Assembly: GCF_014192335.1 (NCBI RefSeq)
Contig: NZ_JACHXU010000008.1
Span: 186,001-250,000, forward strand
DNA from: Aporhodopirellula rubra
GTDB taxonomy: Bacteria > Planctomycetota > Planctomycetia > Pirellulales > Pirellulaceae
Reading direction: 5' to 3'
Length of the DNA stretch: 64,000 bases
Of this stretch, positions 1-8,814 are shown one piece after another. Every line of letters begins with the position of its first letter. Within the stretch, counting starts at the first letter, position 1. Position numbers and translations under genes: made by a program. The notes under the pieces were generated by a model. That model was not told where the DNA came from. It worked only from the letters and a program-made list of their open reading frames with translations, and did not search any database.

Positions 1-579
1 TGCATCAATTGTTCCGGGATTTGGGCGAGTCGGCACACGCGAGAAATCGCAGCAGCGATCGCTGAGAAGATCGGTCCGGTCAACGTATTGCCGCCGGCAG
101 ACCCCAACGCCCAATTGGCGGCGTTTACAGTTCCCGCTATGGCAACGGGAACCTGGTCGATGGTCGAACAAGACCTCGCCGAAAATGGTGTGACGGACAT
201 GACGGCTGAGTACGGTGAGAAACTGATCGAGCGAGATCATTGTGCCTACTTGCGTCCGATGGTTGTGCATGCCGATTCGCCCGATCGAGCAGTCACAGCA
301 AAAGAATACATGTTCCCATTCGTGAGCGTCGTTGAATGTCCGCAGGACCAAATGCTACGTCGTATCGGGCCGACGCTCGTGGGCACCGTGATCACCGCGG
401 ATGAGCCCTTCATTACCGGTGCGAGTCGCAGCGTGGATATCGATCGCCTGAACATCGGCCCGCTTCCGACCAACCGATTGAATTGGTTGCAACCGCACGA
501 AGGCAATATCATCGACTTCCTGTTCCGCAATCGAGCCTATCAAATCGCTCCCATGCCGACCGCGGCATCGACAGTTTGA
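1..579 (+). CDS. Aldehyde dehydrogenase family protein, 3' part only
   Basis: The reading frame is open from the first base of the window, so the gene begins outside it and only the last 192 residues are visible. The fragment starts in what looks like the catalytic segment: Asn-Cys-Ser-Gly followed by Trp-Ala-Ser-Arg resembles the Cys loop of aldehyde dehydrogenases. Further on, KEYMFPFVSVVE matches the EIFGP-type strand of the family, and GPLPTNRLNWLQPHEG lies in the C-terminal oligomerisation part. The family oxidises aldehydes to acids with NAD(P)+; the substrate cannot be told. The TTG at 88 is only an in-frame codon, not a true start. It ends 99 bases before the convergent rarA. Confidence 0.75.
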   Translation, partial: CINCSGIWASRHTREIAAAIAEKIGPVNVLPPADPNAQLAAFTVPAMATGTWSMVEQDLAENGVTDMTAEYGEKLIERDHCAYLRPMVVHADSPDRAVTAKEYMFPFVSVVECPQDQMLRRIGPTLVGTVITADEPFITGASRSVDIDRLNIGPLPTNRLNWLQPHEGNIIDFLFRNRAYQIAPMPTAASTV

Positions 580-678
580 TAGTAGCGGAATTCGTCCTCT
601 GAATATGTTCATAGCCCCTGTATCGCTTAGCCACAGTGGTGCCGGGGGCGAGAGCATTGAAACGCATTGACGAGCCAG

Positions 679-2022
679 TTATTGCGTTTCCTCTGGAGCG
701 TCTTTTGATTGCGAAGGTCTAAGGCGTTTGCGGATTGAATTGAGGCGGTCACGCATGATCGCTTCGTGTCCACGATCCACCGGATGGTAGTACTCGCGGT
801 CGACTCCCAGGTAATCCACGTCCGCGATTCCGTCTGGCTCGTTGTGGGCGTAGACGTAACCCTCACCGTGACCGAGTTTTTCCGCGCCCGGGTAGTGAGA
901 GTCGCGAAGCATTTTGGGGACAGGGACAATTTGTTTGTCGCGGACGTCGCGTCGAGCCGAGCCGATTGCGGTCGTCGCTGCGTTGCTTTTGGGTGCTAAT
1001 GCCAAATACGCGACCGTTTGGCTGAGCGTCAGTTGTGCTTCGGGGAGTCCGATCATTTCGCACGCCTGCATCGCCGCTACCGCGAGCGACAGGGCATGTG
1101 GATCGGCATTGCCGACATCCTCACTCGCCAAAATGACGAGGCGACGACAAAGAAAACGAATGTCTTCGCCGCCCTCGAGCATTCTTGCGAGCCAGTAGAT
1201 TGCCGCGTCAGCATCACTGCCGCGAATGCTTTTAATCAAGGCACTCGATAAATCGTAATGGTCATCGCCGGTAGCGTCGTACCCGCCGACGCGGTTGGTC
1301 AGCGACTCCATGGCGACGTCGCGGTCGACTCGTTTCGTGTTGCCGCTCACACTCTCGACTGCAACTTCGATCGCCGCGAGAGCACGCCTCGCATCACCAT
1401 CGGTCGCAATGGATAGGAATTCGATCGCATCGTCCGTGACTTCAACCTGACGACTGCCGAGTCCGTGTTCGGAGTCCTCGATCGCTCGGCGCAGTAACGC
1501 AGTCATCGAATCGGCGGGCAGCGGTTCGAGTGTGAATAGTTGGCTGCGGCTAATGAGTGCGCCGTTGACGGCGAAGTGTGGATTGCTGGTCGTGGCACCG
1601 ATGAGTGAAATCACGCCTGCCTCGACATCGGCTAACAACGCATCCTGTTGAGACTTATTGAAGCGATGGATTTCGTCGATAAACAAGATCGGCCGTCGCT
1701 CGCCCGCAGCAACCGCATCGGTGGCGGTTCGCAAGACCTCACGCACGTCTTTGACGCCGCTGTTGATCGCATTGAGCGACATGATTTTCGAGCCGGTTTC
1801 AGACGCGATTAGCTGCGCCAGCGTTGTCTTGCCGCTGCCGGGTGGGCCGTGCAGGATGATCGATCCGATCCGACCGCTGGTAATCAGTCGCCGCAGTAGT
1901 TTACCGGCGCCTAGGATATGATGTTGGCCGACGAACTCTTCGAGAGTTCGCGGCCTCATGCGAGCGGCCAGCGGTTGGGCGGTAAATAAGTGATCGGCTT
2001 CTTGTTCTGCGAACAAATCCAT
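679..2022 (-). CDS. rarA: Replication-associated recombination protein A (AAA+ ATPase)
   Basis: A 447-residue protein of the RarA/MgsA/WRNIP1 family, a clamp-loader-like AAA+ ATPase that acts at stalled replication forks. It shows a Walker A (GPPGSGKTT), a Walker B with sensor context (ILFIDEIHRFNKSQQDALL), a sensor 1 region (GATTSNPHFAVN), and the family's C-terminal tetramerisation part (LARMLEGGEDIRFLCRR, then DVGNADPHAL). The frame extends 46 codons further upstream without family-like sequence, so I place the start at the ATG at 2022, giving the usual MDLFAEQ-like beginning. That start lies only 38 bases from the start of the divergent DUF1499 gene, so the two must share or overlap promoter DNA. 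Confidence 0.93.
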   Translation of the reverse strand: MDLFAEQEADHLFTAQPLAARMRPRTLEEFVGQHHILGAGKLLRRLITSGRIGSIILHGPPGSGKTTLAQLIASETGSKIMSLNAINSGVKDVREVLRTATDAVAAGERRPILFIDEIHRFNKSQQDALLADVEAGVISLIGATTSNPHFAVNGALISRSQLFTLEPLPADSMTALLRRAIEDSEHGLGSRQVEVTDDAIEFLSIATDGDARRALAAIEVAVESVSGNTKRVDRDVAMESLTNRVGGYDATGDDHYDLSSALIKSIRGSDADAAIYWLARMLEGGEDIRFLCRRLVILASEDVGNADPHALSLAVAAMQACEMIGLPEAQLTLSQTVAYLALAPKSNAATTAIGSARRDVRDKQIVPVPKMLRDSHYPGAEKLGHGEGYVYAHNEPDGIADVDYLGVDREYYHPVDRGHEAIMRDRLNSIRKRLRPSQSKDAPEETQ

Positions 2023-2060
2023 TGAGTTCACCGGTGTTAACGAGTCAGCAAAGGAAAAAA

Positions 2061-2567
2061 ATGTTGGGTTATGTTGCGATTGGCGTTGGGGCGGCGATGG
2101 CCGGGCGTCTGTTTTGGATGGTCGACGATTGGGGGCGTGATTGGACCACCAATCATGCACGGTTGTCGATGACGAATAGCGATCCGGCGTTGCAACCGAT
2201 TGAGGTCGATGCCTCCTCCGCCGCCGTTGAAGACATGATTCGCAAATGGGTCGATCATCAGTCAGGTTGGGCGGTGATGTCCCAAACTGAAAACGAGCAG
2301 CACGAATCCAAGCAGGACGAACGAGCGGATTCGGAGCCCAGTATGCGACGGATGCATCTGACCCGCACCACCCCCGTTTTTCGATTCGTCGACGATATTC
2401 ATTTGGAGCTGACTCCGATCACAAGCGACTCGCCGGATTCGCCTCGGACCCGAATTGATGCGGAAAGCCGGTCTCGGGTAGGCAAGGGTGATCTCGGCCA
2501 GAATCCTAGGAATTTGAAGGCTCTTCGAGCAGGCATCATAGAGCAAACAAAGAAGTCTGTTGAATGA
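2061..2567 (+). CDS. DUF1499 domain protein with N-terminal membrane anchor
   Basis: A 168-residue protein. The N-terminus is one hydrophobic segment (GYVAIGVGAAMAGRLFW) that should anchor it in the membrane. The rest resembles DUF1499: a central FRFVDDIHLEL strand and a characteristic ending SRVGKGDLGQNPRNLKAL. The biochemical role of DUF1499 is not established. I chose the ATG at 2061 because AGGAAA lies just upstream; a TTG and a GTG further upstream keep the frame open. A Gln/Glu-rich, non-conserved linker sits in the middle. It is divergent from rarA. Confidence 0.75.
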   Translation: MLGYVAIGVGAAMAGRLFWMVDDWGRDWTTNHARLSMTNSDPALQPIEVDASSAAVEDMIRKWVDHQSGWAVMSQTENEQHESKQDERADSEPSMRRMHLTRTTPVFRFVDDIHLELTPITSDSPDSPRTRIDAESRSRVGKGDLGQNPRNLKALRAGIIEQTKKSVE

Positions 2568-2735
2568 AGGTGAGCGTTCGATAGCGAATCGTCGAGCACG
2601 CCTCAGAAAACAATTCGCCGTCCGCTTATCCGCTATCAGCGGCGTTCTCGATAACGCGACGATAGGTTACGGACGTGGCTGGATTTTCGCGACGAGAAAA
2701 CGAACGTTGCCTACAGCGACCTTCATTCGGCGACG

Positions 2736-3842
2736 CTATTTATTGATGAGCAATTGTCGGTACAGGGCAATGTGTTGGTCTACCATCGCCCTCACGGTGA
2801 AATTGGTTTGGATGTTCGATTTTGCAGTGGCCCCAATGCGAGATGCCAAGACGGGATCGTTTAGCAACGTGTTGGTTGTTTCAACGAGTTTCGCTTCATC
2901 TCCCAACTCAAATAGAAATCCTGTTTCACCATCGATGACTAAGTCACGGTTGCCAGGGATATTTGACGCGACGACCGGAACGCATGCGAGCATTGCTTCG
3001 ATAACCGCATTGCTCTGGCCTTCGTATTCACTTGCGATCCAAAATGCGTCGGCGTGTGGGAGTAATTGTTGGACGTCGTTTCGAGCGCCCGCAAACCGAA
3101 CGTGAGCGGTTCGCGATACCGCATCGCGATGTCGTAGCATTTCGTCGCGTTGAGGACCGTCACCAATGATCACCAGTGTGGTGTCTTGGCGAAGCGTGCC
3201 GATCAACTCGCCAGCCCAGATCAAATCACGAATGCGTTTTTGCGGCCACAGACGTCCAACAGCCAAAATCAGTTTGCGATCGGATGCGACCTCCAACCGT
3301 TTCAACGCTGTCTCTCTGTCGATTTCCGGTTGTTCATGCGTGAGGGGTTCAACTCCATTGGGAATGATTTTGAATTTATGTTCGCCAATTCCGTGTGAGG
3401 CGTAGAATTCGCGAACCCCATCACTGTTCGTCGTAATCGCATCGCTAATTTTTTCGAGACGACGATCGATCAAGAAATGCCAGCCTCGTTTCCATGGGTC
3501 CACACATCGTTCGCTGGCGACGATCGCGGGGACGTTAGCCCATTTAGCAGCAACGCGACCGAAACTATTGGCAGCGAATAGCCATGTATGAACCACATCG
3601 GGTTGCCAGCTTTTTATCCACTTCGTCAGACGCCACAACGCGGTCGGGTCGAGTTTGAATCTCTTTCCGATGAGGACGACTTCAACTCCTTCTCGGCGGA
3701 GCGTTTCGCTGCGTGGCCCGTCGCGGGTCAATAAAACGACACGGACATTGTGTCCTGCTCGCTGCAGTCCGATGGCTAGTAGGACGACCTGCTTTTCAGC
3801 GCCGCCGCGGTCCAATGTCGGGATCACCAACGCAATTTTCAT
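2736..3842 (-). CDS. Glycosyltransferase family 4 protein
   Basis: A 368-residue GT-B fold glycosyltransferase. The N-terminus, MKIALVIPTLDRGGAEKQ, is the typical acceptor-domain start of GT4 enzymes with the GG(A)E loop. In the C-terminal half, ILAVGRLWPQKR opens the donor-binding domain, and EGQSNAVIEAM carries the EX7E nucleotide-sugar binding motif, followed by PVVASNIPGNRD. It should transfer a sugar from an NDP-sugar to a lipid- or glycan-linked acceptor at the inner face of the membrane; the sugar is unknown. The frame opens at a TTG at 3893, but the ATG at 3842 fits family members much better. It follows the second glycosyltransferase gene closely on the same strand. Confidence 0.9.
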   Translation of the reverse strand: MKIALVIPTLDRGGAEKQVVLLAIGLQRAGHNVRVVLLTRDGPRSETLRREGVEVVLIGKRFKLDPTALWRLTKWIKSWQPDVVHTWLFAANSFGRVAAKWANVPAIVASERCVDPWKRGWHFLIDRRLEKISDAITTNSDGVREFYASHGIGEHKFKIIPNGVEPLTHEQPEIDRETALKRLEVASDRKLILAVGRLWPQKRIRDLIWAGELIGTLRQDTTLVIIGDGPQRDEMLRHRDAVSRTAHVRFAGARNDVQQLLPHADAFWIASEYEGQSNAVIEAMLACVPVVASNIPGNRDLVIDGETGFLFELGDEAKLVETTNTLLNDPVLASRIGATAKSNIQTNFTVRAMVDQHIALYRQLLINK

Positions 3843-3906
3843 CGGTCGGTCGGAGACAATTGTAGGGTCGTTGGGAGACACAGAGTCGGGCAAAACGGAT
3901 ACGCCG

Positions 3907-5196
3907 TTATGAGGTAGGAAGAGTCGGTTTTTCGGATGAGAAAGCGGCGGCCCATCGGTTGAGTTCCTCGGTGATGCTCAGTCGACGCGATGCATCCATT
4001 GCGACTTCCCATGCGAGGTCAACGGCGGTGGGAAGATCGTCCCAAACGGTCCGAAAAGTTTTCCGAAACGCAGATGGTTTGTTCGACGTAAACCAGGCAA
4101 AAGAGTCCGCAACGTCGCTTGAGAACTTATCGTCGATCCACGCGCGTATGCAGGCGTGATCCGCAATGACTGTTGGCAGAGCGTGGCTGATTGCCATCGG
4201 TAGAGTGTATCGCAACTGGTCTTCGTCGGTGACCACCACGCCATCGACCGAATTCCAGATATCCGTCATGTCGGGAAAGGTGCCTGGAATAGCCACGACG
4301 CTCCGGACACCTTCCGCTCTGAGTTCGGTATGGACCCAGTCGTGGAGTTCTCCGTCGCCGAGCATCCAGATCTTGAGGTTGGGATACCTAGCGCAGATGA
4401 TTCTCGCGCTGGCGACGAGCAACTTGACGCCCTCCGCCGTGTTGGCACGACCGGTCATGTGACCGCACCATAACAGTACCTGATCCTCTTTTTCGGTTTT
4501 CAGGTCCGTATTGATCAGTTCGAGTGATCGACGGGATTCAATACGCTGGTTGAGCGTGACACGTGTTGGGCGTGCAAAGCCTTTCGCGATACGCTGGATC
4601 CGATCAGGGACGACACCGTTTGAGACTAAGAAACGATCCGCGTTCGGGTGCCGTGTGAAAATCTGATCCAATTCTGTGATCGCTTGGAGGCAACGTTTTC
4701 CGCCACGAGCTTGCCGGCACCATACCTCATCACTATCGCCGCCCCATCCGTCGCAAATCAGACCGCCGCGTGTTGGCTGTTTTTGATCGGGACGATTGTC
4801 ACCCCGTGATTGCGCAATAGCCGTGGCGACACTGCGAACGTCATCATTGATTCCGTCGCATAGGATCCAATCAAAACGTTTCGCTTGCTCGGTCAGCCAG
4901 TTACCGAGATGGCGTACGTACCGCTGCATCGACCACTCGCCTTTAGGGGCCGCGGCAATGCGGTGGACATGGATCGTGTCGTATAAGAGTTCATGTGACC
5001 AATGGGCACCGTAGCGTGGCGTGACCACTTCGACGTGTGTTCCCATGGCTGACCATGCGTTGGATAGTTCTAGCGATGCCGCGGCCCGGGCGTGTTGGCC
5101 GGCACCGTGAGGCCAGTACCGTCGAGTCACCCACAAAACGGACGGAGCGGAGTTCGAAGTTCGCGTCGGTGATGTTGCTGTGAGTGAGGAGCTCAT
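3907..5196 (-). CDS. Glycosyltransferase, GT-B type
   Basis: A 429-residue protein that resembles GT4-like glycosyltransferases: an N-terminal domain beginning PSVLWVTRRYWPHGAGQHARAA, and a donor domain with LLWCGHMTGRANTAEGVKLL and MLGDGELHDWVHTELRAEGV. The classic EX7E motif is not obvious; the equivalent stretch reads VVTDEDQLRYTLPMAISHALP, so catalytic assignment is less firm than for its neighbour. Its ATG overlaps the stop of hpt by four bases (ATGA), and the next glycosyltransferase follows within about 65 bases, so the three are probably co-transcribed. Likely role: building a surface glycan or glycolipid. Confidence 0.8.
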   Translation of the reverse strand: MSSSLTATSPTRTSNSAPSVLWVTRRYWPHGAGQHARAAASLELSNAWSAMGTHVEVVTPRYGAHWSHELLYDTIHVHRIAAAPKGEWSMQRYVRHLGNWLTEQAKRFDWILCDGINDDVRSVATAIAQSRGDNRPDQKQPTRGGLICDGWGGDSDEVWCRQARGGKRCLQAITELDQIFTRHPNADRFLVSNGVVPDRIQRIAKGFARPTRVTLNQRIESRRSLELINTDLKTEKEDQVLLWCGHMTGRANTAEGVKLLVASARIICARYPNLKIWMLGDGELHDWVHTELRAEGVRSVVAIPGTFPDMTDIWNSVDGVVVTDEDQLRYTLPMAISHALPTVIADHACIRAWIDDKFSSDVADSFAWFTSNKPSAFRKTFRTVWDDLPTAVDLAWEVAMDASRRLSITEELNRWAAAFSSEKPTLPTS

Positions 5197-5732
5197 CCGA
5201 ATTCGGTCGCCGTCGCCGCGATTTCATCGGGTTCGAGCACCGCGATGTAGGGAAGGTTGCGGTACATGTCGAGATAGTCCAAACCATAACCGACAACGAA
5301 CTCATCTGGGATTTCAAAAGCAACGAAATCGGGCCGAACGCTGTGTTGATCGTCTCGGGTTTTGCGAAGCAGTACCGCCGTGGCAACACTCGCGGCTCCG
5401 AACGTTTGAAGCTCGTCACGCAATTTAGCGATCGTTGCCCCGGTGTCAAAAATATCGTCGACGAGTAGCACGTCACGGTTCTTTACGTCGATCAACATTT
5501 TTGCGTCGATCACCAGCTCGCCCGGACGGGTTCCACCGCGATAGCTCGACGCCTGGATCACACCGACCCGTTGGGGCATCGAAAGCCGTCGAATAAGGTC
5601 GGCGAAGAGAACCACCGATCCGGTCAACACGGCCACCACAGTGATGGGGCGGCCTTGATAATGGCGGTCGATTTCGCCGGCTAATTGCGAGACGCCTTCG
5701 TCCAGCTGGGATTCGGTAATCAGAGTTCGCAC
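5193..5732 (-). CDS. hpt: Hypoxanthine phosphoribosyltransferase
   Basis: A 179-residue purine salvage enzyme that makes IMP (and usually GMP) from hypoxanthine/guanine and PRPP. The PRPP-binding loop is clear (DVLLVDDIFDTGATI). The flexible catalytic loop ASSYRGGT and the C-terminal purine-binding part (FVVGYGLDYLDMYRNLPYIAVL) are as in the bacterial Hpt family, and the length is normal. The start is a GTG at 5732; I see no good ribosome binding site before it. It is the first gene of a tight run with two glycosyltransferases, an odd combination for a salvage enzyme. Confidence 0.93.
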   Translation of the reverse strand: MRTLITESQLDEGVSQLAGEIDRHYQGRPITVVAVLTGSVVLFADLIRRLSMPQRVGVIQASSYRGGTRPGELVIDAKMLIDVKNRDVLLVDDIFDTGATIAKLRDELQTFGAASVATAVLLRKTRDDQHSVRPDFVAFEIPDEFVVGYGLDYLDMYRNLPYIAVLEPDEIAATATEFG

Positions 5733-5914
5733 GTGATACGGGCTCGGTGTCGAGTGAGTTTGGCTAGATTAGGTCGAGATTGATGACTGAGGTGGCGTTG
5801 CGGCGAATCCCGATAAGGCCGATGGGCAGAGGTTTCGGTTGCCGATGAATTCCGGCAGCCGGTTTTTCGCCGGCGGCAATATTTTGCCGCATTCTATCGA
5901 GGTCGAACAGACGC

Positions 5915-6268
5915 ATGACACCGTCGCAAAAACTCGCTCGGGCCCGAAACTGTGTTTATGACTTCTGCCGTGACCAGTTTCCTGATGAGGAGACTCAGCT
6001 ACGTGATAGCATCTTCATCAATGACGGCTTTTATCGAGGTCGACGGTTTCGCAGCGACAAAATATCGGCGATCTGGTTCGCAGAAGAAGATCAGCTCAAA
6101 ATTCACTCACTCGACGGAGCCTGTTTGGCGAGTTGGGACGAAGCGGAATTAGCTCTGCGGGCTGAGGAAACGGGGCCAAGTACCCTGCCAATGCCAACGC
6201 GGGCGACCGATCACGACCAATCGCAGCCTACCGAGTCCGACTCGGAAGCGGTTCGCCGAGCGGCCTAG
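5915..6268 (+). CDS. Small hypothetical protein
   Basis: A 117-residue acidic, soluble protein that I do not recognise. Residues 1-85 look globular, with aromatic and charged alternation (CVYDFCRDQFPDEE, FYRGRRFRSDKISAIWFAEEDQLKI). The last 35 residues are a disordered Thr/Ser/Asp/Gln-rich tail. No signal peptide or membrane segment. The ATG at 5915 lies 182 bases from the divergent hpt start. Codon usage resembles the neighbours, which supports a real gene. Confidence 0.6.
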   Translation: MTPSQKLARARNCVYDFCRDQFPDEETQLRDSIFINDGFYRGRRFRSDKISAIWFAEEDQLKIHSLDGACLASWDEAELALRAEETGPSTLPMPTRATDHDQSQPTESDSEAVRRAA

Positions 6269-6355
6269 CCGAAGTCGGCGGTGTTGCCCCTCATGCGGAG
6301 GGGTGGGCTCATGCGGTGCGTGCTGGGGCGAGGATCGGGCGGCGCGAGTTCTCGT

Positions 6356-6991
6356 CTATCGCACCTGAACACCTTCGATTCGGAAGATCGCGAAGTGGCT
6401 GGCGCCGTTGGGCCCAACGCCTGGTGGATACTTATATTTATTCGGATCGAAGACAAATTTTCCTTCGACGGTCACCGGTCGGGTCACAAAGTCGGTGGTT
6501 TTGCCCGGGACCATTTCGACCATAACGCAATCGAACAACGCGGCGCCAGGCCCAAAGCAGCACTCCAAGTTGTCACGAACGAGCACGAATTGGTCGATGT
6601 CGGTTTCTTTGAACAGAGTGGCCGGCAGGATATAGCCGCTGAGTTTCACTTTTCGGCCGTTGAGGAACCGCAGCGTCTCGGTCAGTTTTTCGGGATCGAA
6701 CGCTTCATCCTTTTCGATGTCAAATTTGAGATCGTCGAACGAAATCTCGCCTTTCTCCAGATCCGCCTGGCTGCTCTTTCGCACTTCGACCTTGGTTCGG
6801 CCAGCGGCCTCGCCACGCATGATGGCTCGCCGTTGTTCGATGATCGACTGGGCTGTCGGTTTGGGATCATCGGCATCGCAGGTCGAGATGCCAGCGGACG
6901 CGAACACCACGAGGACCGCCAAATTGCACACGAGAAGCGTCAATCGCGAGGGGATCATGCTCGACACGGCACACGGGGGCTTCTTTGCCAT
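6356..6991 (-). CDS. Secreted or periplasmic protein with CCFG motif, DUF3299-like
   Basis: A 211-residue protein with an N-terminal signal-type hydrophobic stretch (LTLLVCNLAVLVVFASAG), a charged linker, and a C-terminal domain with VKLSGYILPATLF, QFVLVRDNLECCFGPGAALFDCVMVEM and TVEGKFVF. That layout matches the small all-beta DUF3299-like domain, but the usual histidine/proline-rich ligand loop is replaced by Cys-Cys-Phe-Gly. A metal- or redox-linked role is possible but unproven. The ATG at 6991 is preceded by AGGAAG; the GTG one codon upstream is less likely. It follows the 7010-7687 gene after 18 bases, and the two share the same domain, suggesting a co-transcribed paralogous pair. Confidence 0.75.
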   Translation of the reverse strand: MAKKPPCAVSSMIPSRLTLLVCNLAVLVVFASAGISTCDADDPKPTAQSIIEQRRAIMRGEAAGRTKVEVRKSSQADLEKGEISFDDLKFDIEKDEAFDPEKLTETLRFLNGRKVKLSGYILPATLFKETDIDQFVLVRDNLECCFGPGAALFDCVMVEMVPGKTTDFVTRPVTVEGKFVFDPNKYKYPPGVGPNGASHFAIFRIEGVQVR

Positions 6992-7009
6992 CACATCTTC
7001 CTGAGTGGA

Positions 7010-7687
7010 CTATTTGAACTGGTCGACCCGCATTTTATAAAACAATACGTTGTCGAAGTCAGATTTCTTCTGCGGCATTCGGTTGACCTTGAACGTTCCG
7101 GCCAATTTCCGTTTCATCACATTCGCACGGACAGTATTTCCCGGTGGCAAGTTAACCTCAATCATATCACTGCTCCGCGGTTGACCGCCGAAACAGCACG
7201 TTCCCAAGTCAGGGACAAGGATGAACTGACGAAGCATCCCGCTGCCACTGCTGGGATGGATGTACCCTTTCAAAAAGACGGGTTTGCCGTCAATCGCAAG
7301 CGCCGTTTCGGTCGGTTGGTCTTGGCCCTGGGTATCGGCTTGCAATTTATAGAATTGCACGCGTTCGTATCCCTCGGGAACCTCCGTCAGATAGATGTAC
7401 GTATGCTGGCCCACGCCTCCGATGAACAGGATCGAACACGCGATCAGGCCGAACATGGCCAACCCCTTGCCACTGAACTCCTCCGGATAGCGTTTGATCC
7501 CACGCAGTCCGAATGCGGCGAAAACCATGCCCGGTACGGCCAGAATCAGCATCGGGGCGAACGTTGGTACAATCCCGACCAGAGCGACCAGGAAAAAGAC
7601 GAGCGACCAAATCGCACCGCGACTGATTGCCCGATAAGGAAAATCGACGGTTTCGGGGGTCGAAAACGGTTGGACTTCGTCAGACAT
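7010..7687 (-). CDS. Membrane protein with C-terminal CCFG domain, DUF3299-like
   Basis: A 225-residue protein. Residues 20-100 hold about three hydrophobic segments (IWSLVFFLVALVGIVPTF, LILAVPGMVFAAFGL, AMFGLIACSILFIGGVG) resembling the DUF4190-type membrane module. The C-terminal half should be outside the cytoplasm. It contains FLKGYIHPSSGSGMLRQFILVPD, TCCFGGQPRSSDMIEV and LAGTFKVN, the same order of elements as the protein encoded next (6356-6991). The ATG start is clear. The pair probably acts together at the membrane; the function is unknown to me. Confidence 0.8.
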   Translation of the reverse strand: MSDEVQPFSTPETVDFPYRAISRGAIWSLVFFLVALVGIVPTFAPMLILAVPGMVFAAFGLRGIKRYPEEFSGKGLAMFGLIACSILFIGGVGQHTYIYLTEVPEGYERVQFYKLQADTQGQDQPTETALAIDGKPVFLKGYIHPSSGSGMLRQFILVPDLGTCCFGGQPRSSDMIEVNLPPGNTVRANVMKRKLAGTFKVNRMPQKKSDFDNVLFYKMRVDQFK

Positions 7688-7782
7688 GGCTTCAGCGAAC
7701 GACAGGAAGTGGGAAGCAGGAGGGTGAAATGCGTACAGAATTTCAGAGTTTAGGCTCTACGCGTCCACTGCCCACTCGGTTC

Positions 7783-8814
7783 TTACCAGAACTTCCACCA
7801 CGGCGAGGCGACGGGATCCGGCAATTTCAGCCGCTCGCACCAATGCTGAACTTCTGCTGCGGGTAGTTCCTCTTCCAAAACGACCGCGGGCGGTCTCGCC
7901 ATTAGAAACGGACCGAAAAAACCGGCTCCCCATCCGCGAGACGCCATTATTGGCGGCCACAGCAACAGAACCTGCTGACCGTCGACGGTGGGAATGGAGT
8001 CGGGACTTGCCTCTCCCCACACGGAAGTCCCCAGGTCAGCCGAGGGATGAGTGCCGATTCCATAGTGAAACCATGCATCGTCGTAGCATTCTGCCGCTCT
8101 CTGGCCCTTCGCGACGGCGATCAATTCTTCCGATGGGCGTTGAGACCCGGGCAACTTCACGCCTGCAATCGCATCCTGCAGTAGCGTGAACAAGTGAAAG
8201 CAGTTCGAGAGGTTTTCGTATTTCATTCGGAATCCGCGACGCTGTTCGACATGGATGACCAACAAAGTCCCACTGCGTTTGCGGATCAACTCCAATACCC
8301 ACATCGGTCCAGCCGAGATGTGTTCGACTCGTTCTAGCTCGCTGATGATTCGTGGATCGTTGGCGATCTGATCGTGCAATGCTCCTGAACGCGAAACGTG
8401 AGCGACCAAGCCTTGGCCGAGCAATTCCATGCCCGCAACCGTATCGGGATCGACCGCCGGGCCGTCGCACTCCTCGTCTTCATTTTCGTTTGCCTCTTCG
8501 TCGGCGTCGATTGTTTCAACGGTCGCTGCCCATTTCATGAGAGTGTCGAGCACGGGGCGACCGGTCGTGTCAGGATTGGCCCCACCCTCGACTCCCGCCC
8601 CGAGCCAAACCGCGAGCAGACCGGCACCGGATGCGGATTCGACTTCGCAGAGTCGTTCAGCAATGATTGGTTGAGAGTCGGCTGCTCGAGGATGTTCGGC
8701 AATCGCGTTGAACGCGTCACGTAAGTCATCGCTGCACTCGTATCCGCATTGCATGTTGGATGCATTGATGACGTCTTCGATGAGTTGATCAAGTGGTTGG
8801 AGGGAATGACTCAT
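7783..8814 (-). CDS. Hypothetical protein, 343 residues
   Basis: I do not recognise this protein. It is acidic (ADEEANENEDEECDG near residue 110) and otherwise globular, without signal peptide or clear membrane segment. One stretch, AGPMWVLELIRKRSGTLLVIHVEQRRGFRMKYENLSNCFHLF, looks like an alternating helix/strand core. The C-terminus is Trp/Pro-rich (LPDPVASPWWKFW). The frame opens at 8907, but the ATG at 8814 has GGAG eight bases upstream and is the better start. A Gly/Phe/Trp segment near residue 295 (SRGWGAGFFGPFL) could sit against a membrane. Codon use is like that of its neighbours. Confidence 0.65.
   Translation of the reverse strand: MSHSLQPLDQLIEDVINASNMQCGYECSDDLRDAFNAIAEHPRAADSQPIIAERLCEVESASGAGLLAVWLGAGVEGGANPDTTGRPVLDTLMKWAATVETIDADEEANENEDEECDGPAVDPDTVAGMELLGQGLVAHVSRSGALHDQIANDPRIISELERVEHISAGPMWVLELIRKRSGTLLVIHVEQRRGFRMKYENLSNCFHLFTLLQDAIAGVKLPGSQRPSEELIAVAKGQRAAECYDDAWFHYGIGTHPSADLGTSVWGEASPDSIPTVDGQQVLLLWPPIMASRGWGAGFFGPFLMARPPAVVLEEELPAAEVQHWCERLKLPDPVASPWWKFW

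Noticed and set aside
2560-3105. 181-codon plus-strand frame
   Set aside because: It overlaps the C-terminal part of a clear GT4 gene on the other strand and has no family signal.
6281-7753. 490-codon open frame on the plus strand
   Set aside because: It lies antisense to the two CCFG-motif genes, which have clear domains and starts; its own product has no family signal and reads as a shadow of high-GC codons.
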